Positions 1 to 5,905 of a DNA stretch of 12,516 nucleotides are shown one piece after another. The notes beneath the pieces are model-generated. The model did not search any database and had not been told where the DNA came from. It was given only the letters and a program-made list of their open reading frames with translations. A program made the translations under genes and the position numbers. How positions within the stretch are numbered: position 1 is the first letter of the stretch; each line of letters opens with the position of its first letter. Where the stretch lies: positions 1 to 12,516 of the forward strand of contig JBGSUL010000120.1 of the NCBI GenBank assembly GCA_041736155.1, given 5' to 3'. The stretch comes from JANPLN01 sp041736155. Lineage in GTDB: Bacteria; Bdellovibrionota; Bdellovibrionia; Bdellovibrionales; JAGQZY01.

Positions 1-38
1 TTTACCTCGTCGCTGAATTTTCTCTTTGGCTTTCCCAT
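1..38 (-). CDS. IS3-family transposase OrfA, N-terminal fragment
   Basis: Only 12 whole codons are visible: MGKPKRKFSDEV, then the frame leaves the window. An M-x-K-x-(R/K)-(R/K)-K-F-S-x-E-(F/V)-K beginning is typical of the small helix-turn-helix OrfA of IS3-family elements, which is fused to OrfB by programmed -1 frameshifting. The ATG at 38 has AGGAGTCAGGAA just upstream on the minus strand, a good ribosome binding site. It is cut by the window edge rather than by a mutation that I can see. Confidence 0.75.
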   Translation of the reverse strand, partial: MGKPKRKFSDEV

Positions 39-107
39 TTCCTGACTCCTAAATGCTCTGAATATAGAGCAGCTTGGGCCAGCCCGCTATTGTAACTTCT
101 TCACCGT

Positions 108-137
108 GTTAGACTCCAGCTTTACGCCCGCAGTCCA
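108..137 (-). repeat. Terminal inverted repeat of the IS, left copy
   Basis: Compared with the IR at 12380-12409, the first 14 bases (TGGACTGCGGGCGT) are identical. After that AG, GGAGTC and AAC are shared, giving about 25 of 30 matches. It begins with TG, as is usual for IS3-family ends. Confidence 0.85.
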
Positions 138-917
138 CTTCTTTCTCCCTTAAATTTTTATAAAACAACTGAAGTCGTTCAACGTAATGGTACAGCAAAA
201 TTCCGTGCGCTTTTTGCGCCTCTTCTTGAGCAAATTCATTATAGCACATACACTGATGTTACAAATCTTGTCGCGGTTGTCGCTGAGACCTACGCGGTAT
301 TGCTTCCCGAAACAGGAAATGCCATTTCCATCTGCATGACCGAGCGGCTTGATTATTCTGATGTAGGTGCTGAAGCAGGGTTAGCAAGGCTACAGGATGC
401 AATGAGAGCATCGGGTCTGTTGATGACGATTCTTCCCGAGCAGCTCGCTGGGCATTCGCAACCACAAGTCATGGAAAACATGCCGCCATCTATGTTTGGC
501 TTGGCCGAAATTTCGTTTGATGCCATGTCCGACGTATTATCTGATCCAGACGTTAAGATGCATGTGGTTCGGTTTACTGCGGCAGCGACTGCGGCCACTG
601 TTATTATCCAAGGCTATAGATTGATGGGAATCGGTGGACGACAAAAAGTTTTGGCGGCGATGATTCCGCCGGGATTTATCGAGAGCGCTTTAGGGCGAGG
701 AGGTTTTCGGGTTCCTAAACACGATAAATTTACGCTCGAAGATATTCGAACACTTGCCAGCAAAATCAGTAGTTTAAAATCAGAAGAACAAGTAAATAGT
801 CTTTTAGCGGAACAAGATCCTGAATTGCTGGCTTATTTTAAAGCTGTCAGCGATTACGTTCGCAAAGGACAAGCTTTAGAGTTAGCACCATATTGCCCAG
901 AGGGTCGCTGTACTTAA
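138..917 (+). pseudogene. 3' remnant of an unrecognised gene, 5' end removed by IS insertion
   Basis: An open frame enters directly from the IS (it is open from 96, inside the IS) and continues to a TAA at 915-917, leaving about 259 native residues. There is no convincing start or ribosome binding site at the beginning; the first possible starts in frame are internal (TTG at 300, ATG at 336). I take it as the C-terminal part of a longer protein whose 5' half lies beyond the IS. I do not recognise the family. Visible features are an Ala/Thr/Val-rich hydrophobic stretch (FTAAATAATVIIQGYRLMG), a charged C-terminal third, and an end CPEGRCT with two cysteines. Whether anything is still made is unknown; an outward IS promoter with an internal start would be needed. 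Confidence 0.55.
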
Positions 918-923
918 AGCGTT

Positions 924-984
924 CAGCTGGCACTTTTTGCTAACAACTTTAGTCGCGAAAGAAGAGATCCGTCGCTGCGCTCGG
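924..984 (+). repeat. Direct repeat copy A flanking the TA operon
   Basis: It has two blocks. CAGCTGGCACTTTTTGC at 924-940 matches 1886-1902 at 16 of 17 positions. GAGATCCGTCGCTGCGCTCGG at 964-984 matches the start of the palindrome at 1906 at about 18 of 21 positions. Both blocks occur in the same order and orientation on the far side of the toxin-antitoxin genes. This copy is the more decayed one and abuts the antitoxin stop. Confidence 0.5.
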
Positions 985-989
985 AAAAC

Positions 990-1304
990 CTATCCTAATT
1001 TTCTGAACTTTTTGACACGTTTTTCGAGAGCAAGTAATTCAATATCTTTAGCAAAATTTCCATTTGGATATAAAAATATCGAAGGATGGACATCAAATAC
1101 AATCGCAAAGATCTCTGCGTAATGTTGAGTTACAGCGATCTTATCGTTTTCGAGGGCGCTTAAGTTTGTTATTTGAATCTTGGTAAGCTCGCTGACCAGC
1201 TCTAGTGTCATGTTTTCGCGTTTTCGAAAGGCACGAACCAACTGTCCGGGCGAGAGTTCTTGAGGAGATAACTCATTCAAAATATCCATCATTTTGCGTC
1301 CCAT
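990..1304 (-). CDS. XRE-type helix-turn-helix antitoxin of a type II TA system
   Basis: This is a DNA-binding antitoxin of 104 residues. It would neutralise the toxin encoded just upstream and repress the shared promoter. Residues about 20-77 form an XRE-like five-helix domain: GQLVRAFRKRENMTLELVSELTKI, then the recognition-helix region ITNLSALENDK. A Lys/Arg-rich tail (LEKRVKKFRKLG) follows. I chose the ATG at 1304 because GAGGAGAGG sits 5-12 bases upstream. A second ATG at 1325 (111 residues) overlaps the toxin stop as TAATG and could also be used by coupled translation. Toxin-before-antitoxin order is the HigBA arrangement, but the family name is inferred. Confidence 0.8.
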   Translation of the reverse strand: MGRKMMDILNELSPQELSPGQLVRAFRKRENMTLELVSELTKIQITNLSALENDKIAVTQHYAEIFAIVFDVHPSIFLYPNGNFAKDIELLALEKRVKKFRKLG

Positions 1305-1324
1305 AAAATCCTCTCCTCGGCTCA

Positions 1325-1624
1325 TTATCGATAGTTGTGTTCCGTTGTGATTCGAACGACTCGAACAACAATCATGTCGTTTTCAATCCGGTAAATCATA
1401 CGTCCTTTATATGAAAACGTCACGGATCTGTGACCTTTCCATTTGCCCATAAGTTCATGATCTCTCCAAGTCCTATTCATTTGAGCGGCTCCAATGCCGA
1501 GAGTTTCAACTTCGAATACCCATTTTTTAAGGATAGAGATGTCGTTGGCTGTAATAAGACCTTTTTTAAAGTTCTCGCGGAGCTCCGTTTCTGAATCCCC
1601 AGTCATTTCGACTCGCCAGCGCAT
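1325..1624 (-). CDS. RelE/ParE-superfamily toxin of a type II TA system
   Basis: This 99-residue protein is the first gene of the TA operon. Its C-terminal half carries the RelE/ParE signature order DHELMGKWKGHRSVTFSYKG at about 55-74, followed by strands RMIYRIENDMIVVRVVRI at about 75-92. Basic and aromatic residues (K61, K63, H65, R66, R75, Y78, R79, R91) sit where ribosome-dependent mRNA endonucleases keep RNA-binding and catalytic residues. The likely action is mRNA cleavage at the ribosome; a gyrase-poisoning ParE activity is not excluded. The ATG at 1624 has AAGGG six bases upstream. The stop TAA overlaps an ATG of the antitoxin by one base, which suggests coupling. There is no frameshift, so it appears intact. 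Confidence 0.8.
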   Translation of the reverse strand: MRWRVEMTGDSETELRENFKKGLITANDISILKKWVFEVETLGIGAAQMNRTWRDHELMGKWKGHRSVTFSYKGRMIYRIENDMIVVRVVRITTEHNYR

Positions 1625-1642
1625 TACGGTCCCTTATGTTAT

Positions 1643-1671
1643 AATATAAGTTATATAATTATATAAATCAA
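1643..1671 (-). promoter_or_regulatory. Predicted TA promoter with operator in the spacer
   Basis: On the minus strand TTGATT (1671-1666) and TATATT (1648-1643) are 17 bases apart. That would start transcription about 10 nt before the toxin ATG. The 16-base palindrome fills most of the spacer. This is a pattern match in an AT-rich region, so precision is limited. Confidence 0.45.
1651..1666. promoter_or_regulatory. Palindromic operator candidate for the TA operon
   Basis: TTATATAATTATATAA is a perfect 16-base palindrome between the predicted -35 and -10. A second, imperfect palindrome TTATGTTATAATATAA lies next to it at 1634-1649. Paired palindromes over the promoter are what an autorepressing antitoxin/toxin complex usually binds. 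The AT richness raises the odds of chance palindromes. Confidence 0.45.
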
Positions 1672-1885
1672 TAAATTGTTTGATTTTTGTAGATGCAAAG
1701 GTGGGTAGCATTTTATTCAGCAATAGAGAGGTGTTGATGCAATAAAGTTCAAGAAGTGGTGGTTAGTATTCGGATATTGGGATTCCAACGATAAAGTTGG
1801 TGGCATAACAAAGAATCACACTGTAAATATTCAGTTTTTCACTGCCGCTACGGCAGCAGAAACGACACGTTGTTGATCAAAAAAG
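1672..1885. other. Gene-free stretch between the TA promoter and the direct repeat
   Basis: I see no gene of useful length on either strand; the longest ATG frames are about a dozen codons. The one clear structure is the hairpin at 1842-1856. The stretch probably belongs to the accessory segment that carries the TA genes. Confidence 0.5.
1842..1856. repeat. Short perfect hairpin, 6-bp stem and 3-nt loop
   Basis: CTGCCG, loop CTA, CGGCAG. No T-run follows it on either strand in the right place, so I do not call it a terminator. Its role is unknown. Confidence 0.5.
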
Positions 1886-1902
1886 CAGCTGGCACCTTTT
1901 GC
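1886..1902 (+). repeat. Direct repeat copy B, first block
   Basis: CAGCTGGCACCTTTTGC differs from 924-940 by a single base. It is followed within four bases by the GAGATCC block of the large palindrome, mirroring the order seen in copy A on the other side of the TA operon. Confidence 0.55.
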
Positions 1903-1905
1903 GTT

Positions 1906-1973
1906 GAGATCCTTCGCTTCGCTCAGGATGACGAAGCGAGAATTTCTTCATCCTGAGCAAAGCGAAGGATCTC
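1906..1973. repeat. Long inverted repeat of the scattered palindromic type
   Basis: The arms at 1906-1931 and 1948-1973 are 26 bases each and pair at 25 positions, with a 16-base centre. The arm core is GATCCTTCGCTTCGCTCAGG. From memory, repeats with this core recur between genes in many unrelated bacterial genomes and create spurious LRMT/EQSEGS peptides when translated. It starts 10 bases beyond the fadD stop, so it may act as a transcription barrier or 3' stabiliser for the fadD mRNA, though it has no canonical T-run. Confidence 0.8.
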
Positions 1974-1983
1974 TGTTGAGAGA

Positions 1984-3663
1984 TCACGCTTTTCCGAGCT
2001 TGGCTAATTCTTCTTTGCGCAAATCTTTGCGCAGGATTTTCCCTACGTTGGTTTTTGGGAGTTCGTCGCGGAACTCTACTTTTTTGGGGACTTTATAACC
2101 TGTGAGCTTTTTGCGAGCGAAGGCGATGAGATCATCGCCAGTCACATCGGCTTTTTTGACGACAAAGATTTTTACGATTTCGCCGGAGTGTTCGTCGGGA
2201 ACGCCGATGGCAGCGACTTCGAGAACAGCGGGATGAGAGGCAATTACATCTTCCACTTCGTTGGGATAAACATTAAAGCCTGAAACCAGAATCATATCTT
2301 TTTTGCGATCGACGATTTTAAAAAAGCCTTCTTTGTCGACTACTGCAATGTCACCTGTCTTGAGCCATTCGCCGTCCATCACTTTGGCGGTTTCTTCAGG
2401 ACGTTGCCAGTAACCCTTCATCACTTGTGGGCCACGCACGCAAAGTTCGCCGGGCTCGCCCGCGGGAACTTCATCCCCCTTGTCATCCACCAATTTGATA
2501 TCGGTGGAGGGGAAGGGGAGTCCGATGGTGCCGGTCTTGTCCGTGCCATCGATGGGATTGCAGCACGCGACAGGCGATGTTTCTGTTAAGCCGTAACCTT
2601 CGACAACAGGAGAGTTGGTGAGCTTGAGCCATTTTTTAGCAACCACTTCTTGCAAAGCCATGGCGCCGGCCACACTGATTTTGAGGTTGCTAACATCCAC
2701 GCTCAAAAAGTCTTTGTGATTCATCAGAGCATTAAACAGTGTGTTTACACCCGACATCACTGTGGGTCGGTACTTCTTCATAATTTTTAAAAATTCTGGA
2801 ATATCACGTGGATTGGTGATTAAAATATTTTGTGCCCCGTAAGCCATGAGAGTCATGCAATTCACAGTGAGAGAAAAAATATGATAAAGCGGTAGGGGCG
2901 TTACAACAATTTCTTGCCCTCGTACGAGGCGTGGTTGTAACCATTCGAACGTTTGCAGCATGTTGGCGACGATATTACGATGTGTGAGCATAGCTCCTTT
3001 GGCCACACCTGTGGTTCCACCCGTGTATTGCAAAAAGGCGATGTCTTCGGGTTCAAAAACGGCGGGATCAAAACTGACGTCCGCTCCTTTTTTTAAAGCT
3101 TCGTTAAAAGGGACAGCTAACGGAAGCTCGTACACCGGGACCATTTTCTTTATGTATTGAATCACGCCGTTGACGATATAACGTTTTGGAAAGGGCAGCA
3201 TGTCGCCGATGGAAGTGACGATGACGTGTTGGATGTCGGTGTGCGAGATAATTTTTTGCAACAGATGCGCATAAAGATCCACAATCACGACAGCTTTACA
3301 ATCGGAATCGCGAAATTGGTGTTCCATCTCGCGATCGGTGTAGAGTGGGTTGGTGTTGACCACAATCAAGCCCGCTTTGAGCGCACCAAAAAGGACCACG
3401 GGATATTGCAAGAGGTTAGGCATTTGGATGGCGATACGATCGCCTTTTTTAAGTTTGCAAACATTCAGCAAGTACGATGCAAAATGATCGGAATATTGAT
3501 CGAGCTCGTTGTAACTGATTGTATGATCGAGATTGGTAAAACAGGGTTTGTCGCCGTAAGTTTTAATGGATTCGGCAAAAAGATCGAGAATGGACCGATA
3601 TTTATTAAGGTCTACTTCGTGTTGCACACCTTTTGGATAGTGTTTAAGCCAAATCTTTTGCAT
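1984..3663 (-). CDS. fadD: Long-chain fatty acid--CoA ligase
   Basis: This 559-residue enzyme activates fatty acids to acyl-CoA through an acyl-adenylate, feeding beta-oxidation or lipid remodelling from the inner face of the membrane. The ANL-superfamily motifs appear in order. The ATP-binding P-loop is YTGGTTGVAKG at about 213-223. YGLTETSP is at about 357-364. The acyl-CoA synthetase signature runs about 431-461, around WLKTGDIAVVDKEGFFKIVD and RKKDMILVSGFN. The C-terminal catalytic lysine motif PKTNVGKILRKDL puts Lys at 542. Length is normal for bacterial FadD. The ATG at 3663 has GGGAGAG upstream. It lies 55 nt behind the predicted outer-membrane protein gene on the same strand, probably as one transcript. 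All key motifs are intact. Confidence 0.95.
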   Translation of the reverse strand: MQKIWLKHYPKGVQHEVDLNKYRSILDLFAESIKTYGDKPCFTNLDHTISYNELDQYSDHFASYLLNVCKLKKGDRIAIQMPNLLQYPVVLFGALKAGLIVVNTNPLYTDREMEHQFRDSDCKAVVIVDLYAHLLQKIISHTDIQHVIVTSIGDMLPFPKRYIVNGVIQYIKKMVPVYELPLAVPFNEALKKGADVSFDPAVFEPEDIAFLQYTGGTTGVAKGAMLTHRNIVANMLQTFEWLQPRLVRGQEIVVTPLPLYHIFSLTVNCMTLMAYGAQNILITNPRDIPEFLKIMKKYRPTVMSGVNTLFNALMNHKDFLSVDVSNLKISVAGAMALQEVVAKKWLKLTNSPVVEGYGLTETSPVACCNPIDGTDKTGTIGLPFPSTDIKLVDDKGDEVPAGEPGELCVRGPQVMKGYWQRPEETAKVMDGEWLKTGDIAVVDKEGFFKIVDRKKDMILVSGFNVYPNEVEDVIASHPAVLEVAAIGVPDEHSGEIVKIFVVKKADVTGDDLIAFARKKLTGYKVPKKVEFRDELPKTNVGKILRKDLRKEELAKLGKA

Positions 3664-3718
3664 TCATCTCTCCCGGTTCAAAATATGATGAGAATACGGA
3701 TGCTTCTTTTTCTTCGAT

Positions 3719-4492
3719 TTACTTTTTAAAATCAAGATAAACACGAATTCCACCGCTCACGCCGTCGCGACTGACGCGCATATCCCCAGTTGGGGTGACG
3801 TATTCCATAGGCTCATGAAACCAAGAGCCAAAAAAACGCACGCCGCCCCATTCGATCCACGAGGTGGCTTCAAAGCGATAACCGGTGATGTTATTGCCTG
3901 CTTCGGAAGCTTTTTCGAAAAAATGCTGATAGCGCGCTTGCACAGCCCAAAAATTAACGAGGTAAAAAGTCACAGAACCCCCGGCTTGTGGCATGGTGAC
4001 TTTGTCGTTGAGATACTCTTGTCTGTGGAGGCCATAAAATAAGGTGATATTGCTGGCTTGATCGGAGACGCCAAGAAGCCGCAGTTGCAAAAGCCCATCC
4101 CCTGTCGTGCGATTTTCGGTATCGCTGTGTTCATAGCGCCCGTGCAGACCAAACACGGAGATAAACGCTCCAGCATGATAGCCTATGGCACGAGCATCGC
4201 CCGCACTTGGAAGAGGGGATCCTACTGATGTGGTTTCGTGATGATGTTGATTGTAGTCTCCGCCAATATAAACATCATAGATCAGAGGACCACCACTACC
4301 GGACTTCGAAGAGTCGTAAGGTGTTTTGAGCCACAAATCCATCCACTGAATTTTGCCTTTTTGTTCCATCCATTGCGCAAGGCTCCAGCGACGGGTCGCC
4401 TTGGCTTCTTGCGCAGGTGATTGCGGACCTAAATCAAAGGCCATTCCTTGAGCGCATGCTGTCAAAATGAGCAAGTACGGGAAAATCTTCAC
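3719..4492 (-). CDS. Exported protein, probably a small outer-membrane beta-barrel
   Basis: The protein has 257 residues and I do not recognise its family. It starts with a short signal peptide (MKIFPYLLILTACAQGMAF). Cleavage near residue 18 is plausible, but LTAC at 10-13 could also be a lipobox. After a charged linker, alternating aromatic/hydrophobic strands follow, such as LIYDVYIGGDYNQ, GAFISVFGLHGRYEH, NITLFYGLHRQEY and VNFWAVQARYQHFFE. They end in GGIRVYLDFKK. This pattern suits a porin-like or OmpW/OprD-like small barrel. The start is GTG at 4492; the AAAAAGG ahead of it is very close, so initiation is uncertain. Being upstream of fadD, it might take part in lipid or fatty acid uptake, but that is only positional inference. 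Confidence 0.65.
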   Translation of the reverse strand: MKIFPYLLILTACAQGMAFDLGPQSPAQEAKATRRWSLAQWMEQKGKIQWMDLWLKTPYDSSKSGSGGPLIYDVYIGGDYNQHHHETTSVGSPLPSAGDARAIGYHAGAFISVFGLHGRYEHSDTENRTTGDGLLQLRLLGVSDQASNITLFYGLHRQEYLNDKVTMPQAGGSVTFYLVNFWAVQARYQHFFEKASEAGNNITGYRFEATSWIEWGGVRFFGSWFHEPMEYVTPTGDMRVSRDGVSGGIRVYLDFKK

Positions 4493-4578
4493 CTTTTTAT
4501 TTTAACACATCTCGATAGAAAAAGAGGTTCGTCTCACTTTTCTACAGAGATTCTGGTTTCTTTTTAATTTGGGGGTCC

Positions 4579-4584
4579 TATAAT
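4579..4584 (+). promoter_or_regulatory. Candidate -10 element for the lipoprotein pair
   Basis: A perfect TATAAT follows a G-run (GGGGGTCC). No good -35 is found 16-18 bases upstream. If used, it gives an mRNA leader of about 90 nt before the ATG at 4678. The leader contains a 6-bp stem (AGCACC 4608-4613 with GGTGCT 4629-4634). Confidence 0.3.
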
Positions 4585-4677
4585 GAGACATCACTCGGAA
4601 GCAAAAAAGCACCATTCAGACATTGGCAGGTGCTCGCGCTCAATGAGTGTCATACTTTATGCCCAATAGGAGGCCTT

Positions 4678-5247
4678 ATGATTAAAAAACTTTGTCTAAT
4701 AATGACGGCTTTGTATTTTACTGCGTGCAGTACCAATCCCCACAAGGCGGAAAAAATTGATACTGAGATGGAGAAGAGTGAAAATCTCACACCCGAACAA
4801 AAAATCGGTGTGAAAGATGGCAACATGGTTTATCAACAAAAAGTAAATATGGCAGAAGAACTACGCCGCTTACAAATTGATGTTTACAGTCTCGAGGACA
4901 GAGTTTACGGAAGTCGCAAATTCGGCTCGCAAGGTTTGTACGGAACTTTAAAAGGTTGTCGAAAAGAGCTTGTCGATCCTAAAAACGGCGGCAATGGCAA
5001 ACTCAAGTGGACCGAGCCCATGGATCGTGTGACCGATAAAGAAGAAGAATTTAAAATTGGTCTCGACGACAAAGACAAAATCGTTGGCGTGTCAGAAGAG
5101 TTCTTAAAAGATCGCATCACGCGATTTAAAGAATACAAACGCACTTTGCAAAAACGCGAAGACGAGTACGAAGAAAAAGTGGAAATTTGCGAAGCAGAAC
5201 TGAGCTCGCAAAAACACGAAACTCAAAAGAAACAAGCAAATCAGTAG
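4678..5247 (+). CDS. Small lipoprotein with a charged, coiled-coil-prone body
   Basis: The ATG at 4678 is fixed by a perfect AGGAGG four bases upstream; a longer reading from TTG at 4630 would lose the signal peptide's N-terminal position. The 189-residue product starts MIKKLCLIMTALYFTAC, a signal peptide with lipid-attachment Cys at 17. The mature part is very hydrophilic, rich in Glu and Lys. Likely helical coiled-coil segments are at about 57-78 (AEELRRLQIDVYSLEDRVYG) and 138-189 (LKDRITRFKEYKRTLQKRED onward). Two further cysteines, in KGCRKE and VEICEAE, might form a disulfide. I do not know the family. It is followed after 14 nt by a second lipoprotein gene on the same strand, so the two probably act together at the periplasmic face of a membrane. 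Confidence 0.75.
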   Translation: MIKKLCLIMTALYFTACSTNPHKAEKIDTEMEKSENLTPEQKIGVKDGNMVYQQKVNMAEELRRLQIDVYSLEDRVYGSRKFGSQGLYGTLKGCRKELVDPKNGGNGKLKWTEPMDRVTDKEEEFKIGLDDKDKIVGVSEEFLKDRITRFKEYKRTLQKREDEYEEKVEICEAELSSQKHETQKKQANQ

Positions 5248-5261
5248 GCAAGGAGTTCGCG

Positions 5262-5804
5262 GTGAAAACGGCAGGAATTGTGTTATTTTTAGCGATGCTA
5301 TGTGGCTGTAGCACTGGTGAAAAATCGAATCATCGCGAAGTTTCTTTTATGCAAAGAGCGCCCAATGAAGTGACTACTTCTGAAGACAAGCAGATAGCAC
5401 CATCAGGAGTTGAAAAATTTACTCCACGTTGGGAAATTCCAAAGGGAAGTCGCCTGCGAAGAGAAGATCTGACAGAAGAAAAAGAAAAATGTGTTGTGAA
5501 GTACTTTGAACATCGTTCAGAGGTGACGCTAGGTGTTTATTTTAAACCTGCAATGGATGCGACTTTAGAGCTGAGGCCAAAAGTTCCATGTTCTGAAACA
5601 GTATGTCAAGAGGAAGCTGATATGGTTGATCCAAGTGGGGGGGGCTACCGGTTGATATGGCGCTATTATTTTACAGATATTACCCGTTCGCATTTTGATA
5701 AATTAGAATTTGAAGTGCGAGATGGCAGGAAGAAACAAGCGACAGAGGATATGCCTCTGCAAATACGTTTTACATGCGAGCGCGAAGAATATTTAGGATC
5801 TTAG
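5262..5804 (+). CDS. Small lipoprotein of unknown function
   Basis: The start is GTG at 5262, six bases after AAGGAG. This gives MKTAGIVLFLAMLCGC, a compact lipoprotein signal with Cys16 as the acylated residue. The product has 180 residues. After a polar linker of about 60 residues, a probably beta-rich domain contains VKYFEHRSEVTLGVYFKPAM, a pair of cysteines in VPCSETVCQEE, WRYYFTDITRSHFDKLEFEV, and IRFTCERE near the end. No family is recognised. An uninterrupted run of eight G at 5637-5644 encodes part of SGGGY; length change there would shift the frame. It is cotranscribed with the lipoprotein upstream (14-nt gap). Confidence 0.7.
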   Translation: MKTAGIVLFLAMLCGCSTGEKSNHREVSFMQRAPNEVTTSEDKQIAPSGVEKFTPRWEIPKGSRLRREDLTEEKEKCVVKYFEHRSEVTLGVYFKPAMDATLELRPKVPCSETVCQEEADMVDPSGGGYRLIWRYYFTDITRSHFDKLEFEVRDGRKKQATEDMPLQIRFTCEREEYLGS

Positions 5805-5826
5805 TTCTACCAAGTTAAGGTTACAA

Positions 5827-5870
5827 CAAGACTCAAGTCGGGTTGCGACTTTAACGGTAGACTGGTCTTG
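5827..5870 (+). promoter_or_regulatory. Nested stem-loop in the intergenic leader
   Basis: The outer stem is CAAGAC (5827-5832) with GTCTTG (5865-5870). The inner hairpin is AAGTCG (5835-5840) with CGACTT (5846-5851) and a 5-nt loop. A further small stem, AAAGC with GCTTT around the sequence TCTGGG, follows near 5873-5888. There is no T-run for classical termination. It may end the lipoprotein transcript or structure the leader of the next gene. Confidence 0.35.
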
Positions 5871-5905
5871 ATAAAGCTCTGGGGCTTTGTAACAATAATT
5901 TAGAT

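Larger units (their letters stand above)
1..137 (-). mobile_element. IS3-family insertion sequence, left (OrfA-side) end, partial
   Basis: This is the 5' end of an IS3-family element that runs off the left edge. Read on the minus strand it starts with the inverted repeat TGGACTGCGGGCGT at 137, followed by about 98 nt of leader and the OrfA start at 38. The matching opposite end of the same kind of element lies at 12380-12516 in the same orientation. The IS boundary at 137/138 is set by aligning the two IRs: the bases outside them differ (g against t). Inference: this is one copy of a multicopy IS. The target-site duplication cannot be seen because the other end of this copy is outside the window. 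Confidence 0.85.

Noticed and set aside
353..598. Minus-strand open frame opposite the truncated left gene
   Set aside because: It has no ribosome binding site and no recognisable family; the plus frame is longer and continuous from the IS junction.
1842..1856. CTGCCG/CGGCAG hairpin as an intrinsic terminator
   Set aside because: There is no T-run directly after the stem on either strand.
1904..2098. A plus-strand open frame reading LRMTKREFLHPEQSEGSLL
   Set aside because: It is a translation of the scattered palindrome plus the antisense of fadD; peptides of this kind are known annotation artefacts.
3157..3729. A 190-codon plus-strand open frame
   Set aside because: It lies wholly antisense to fadD and the gap beside it, with no ribosome binding site or recognisable domain, whereas fadD is certain.
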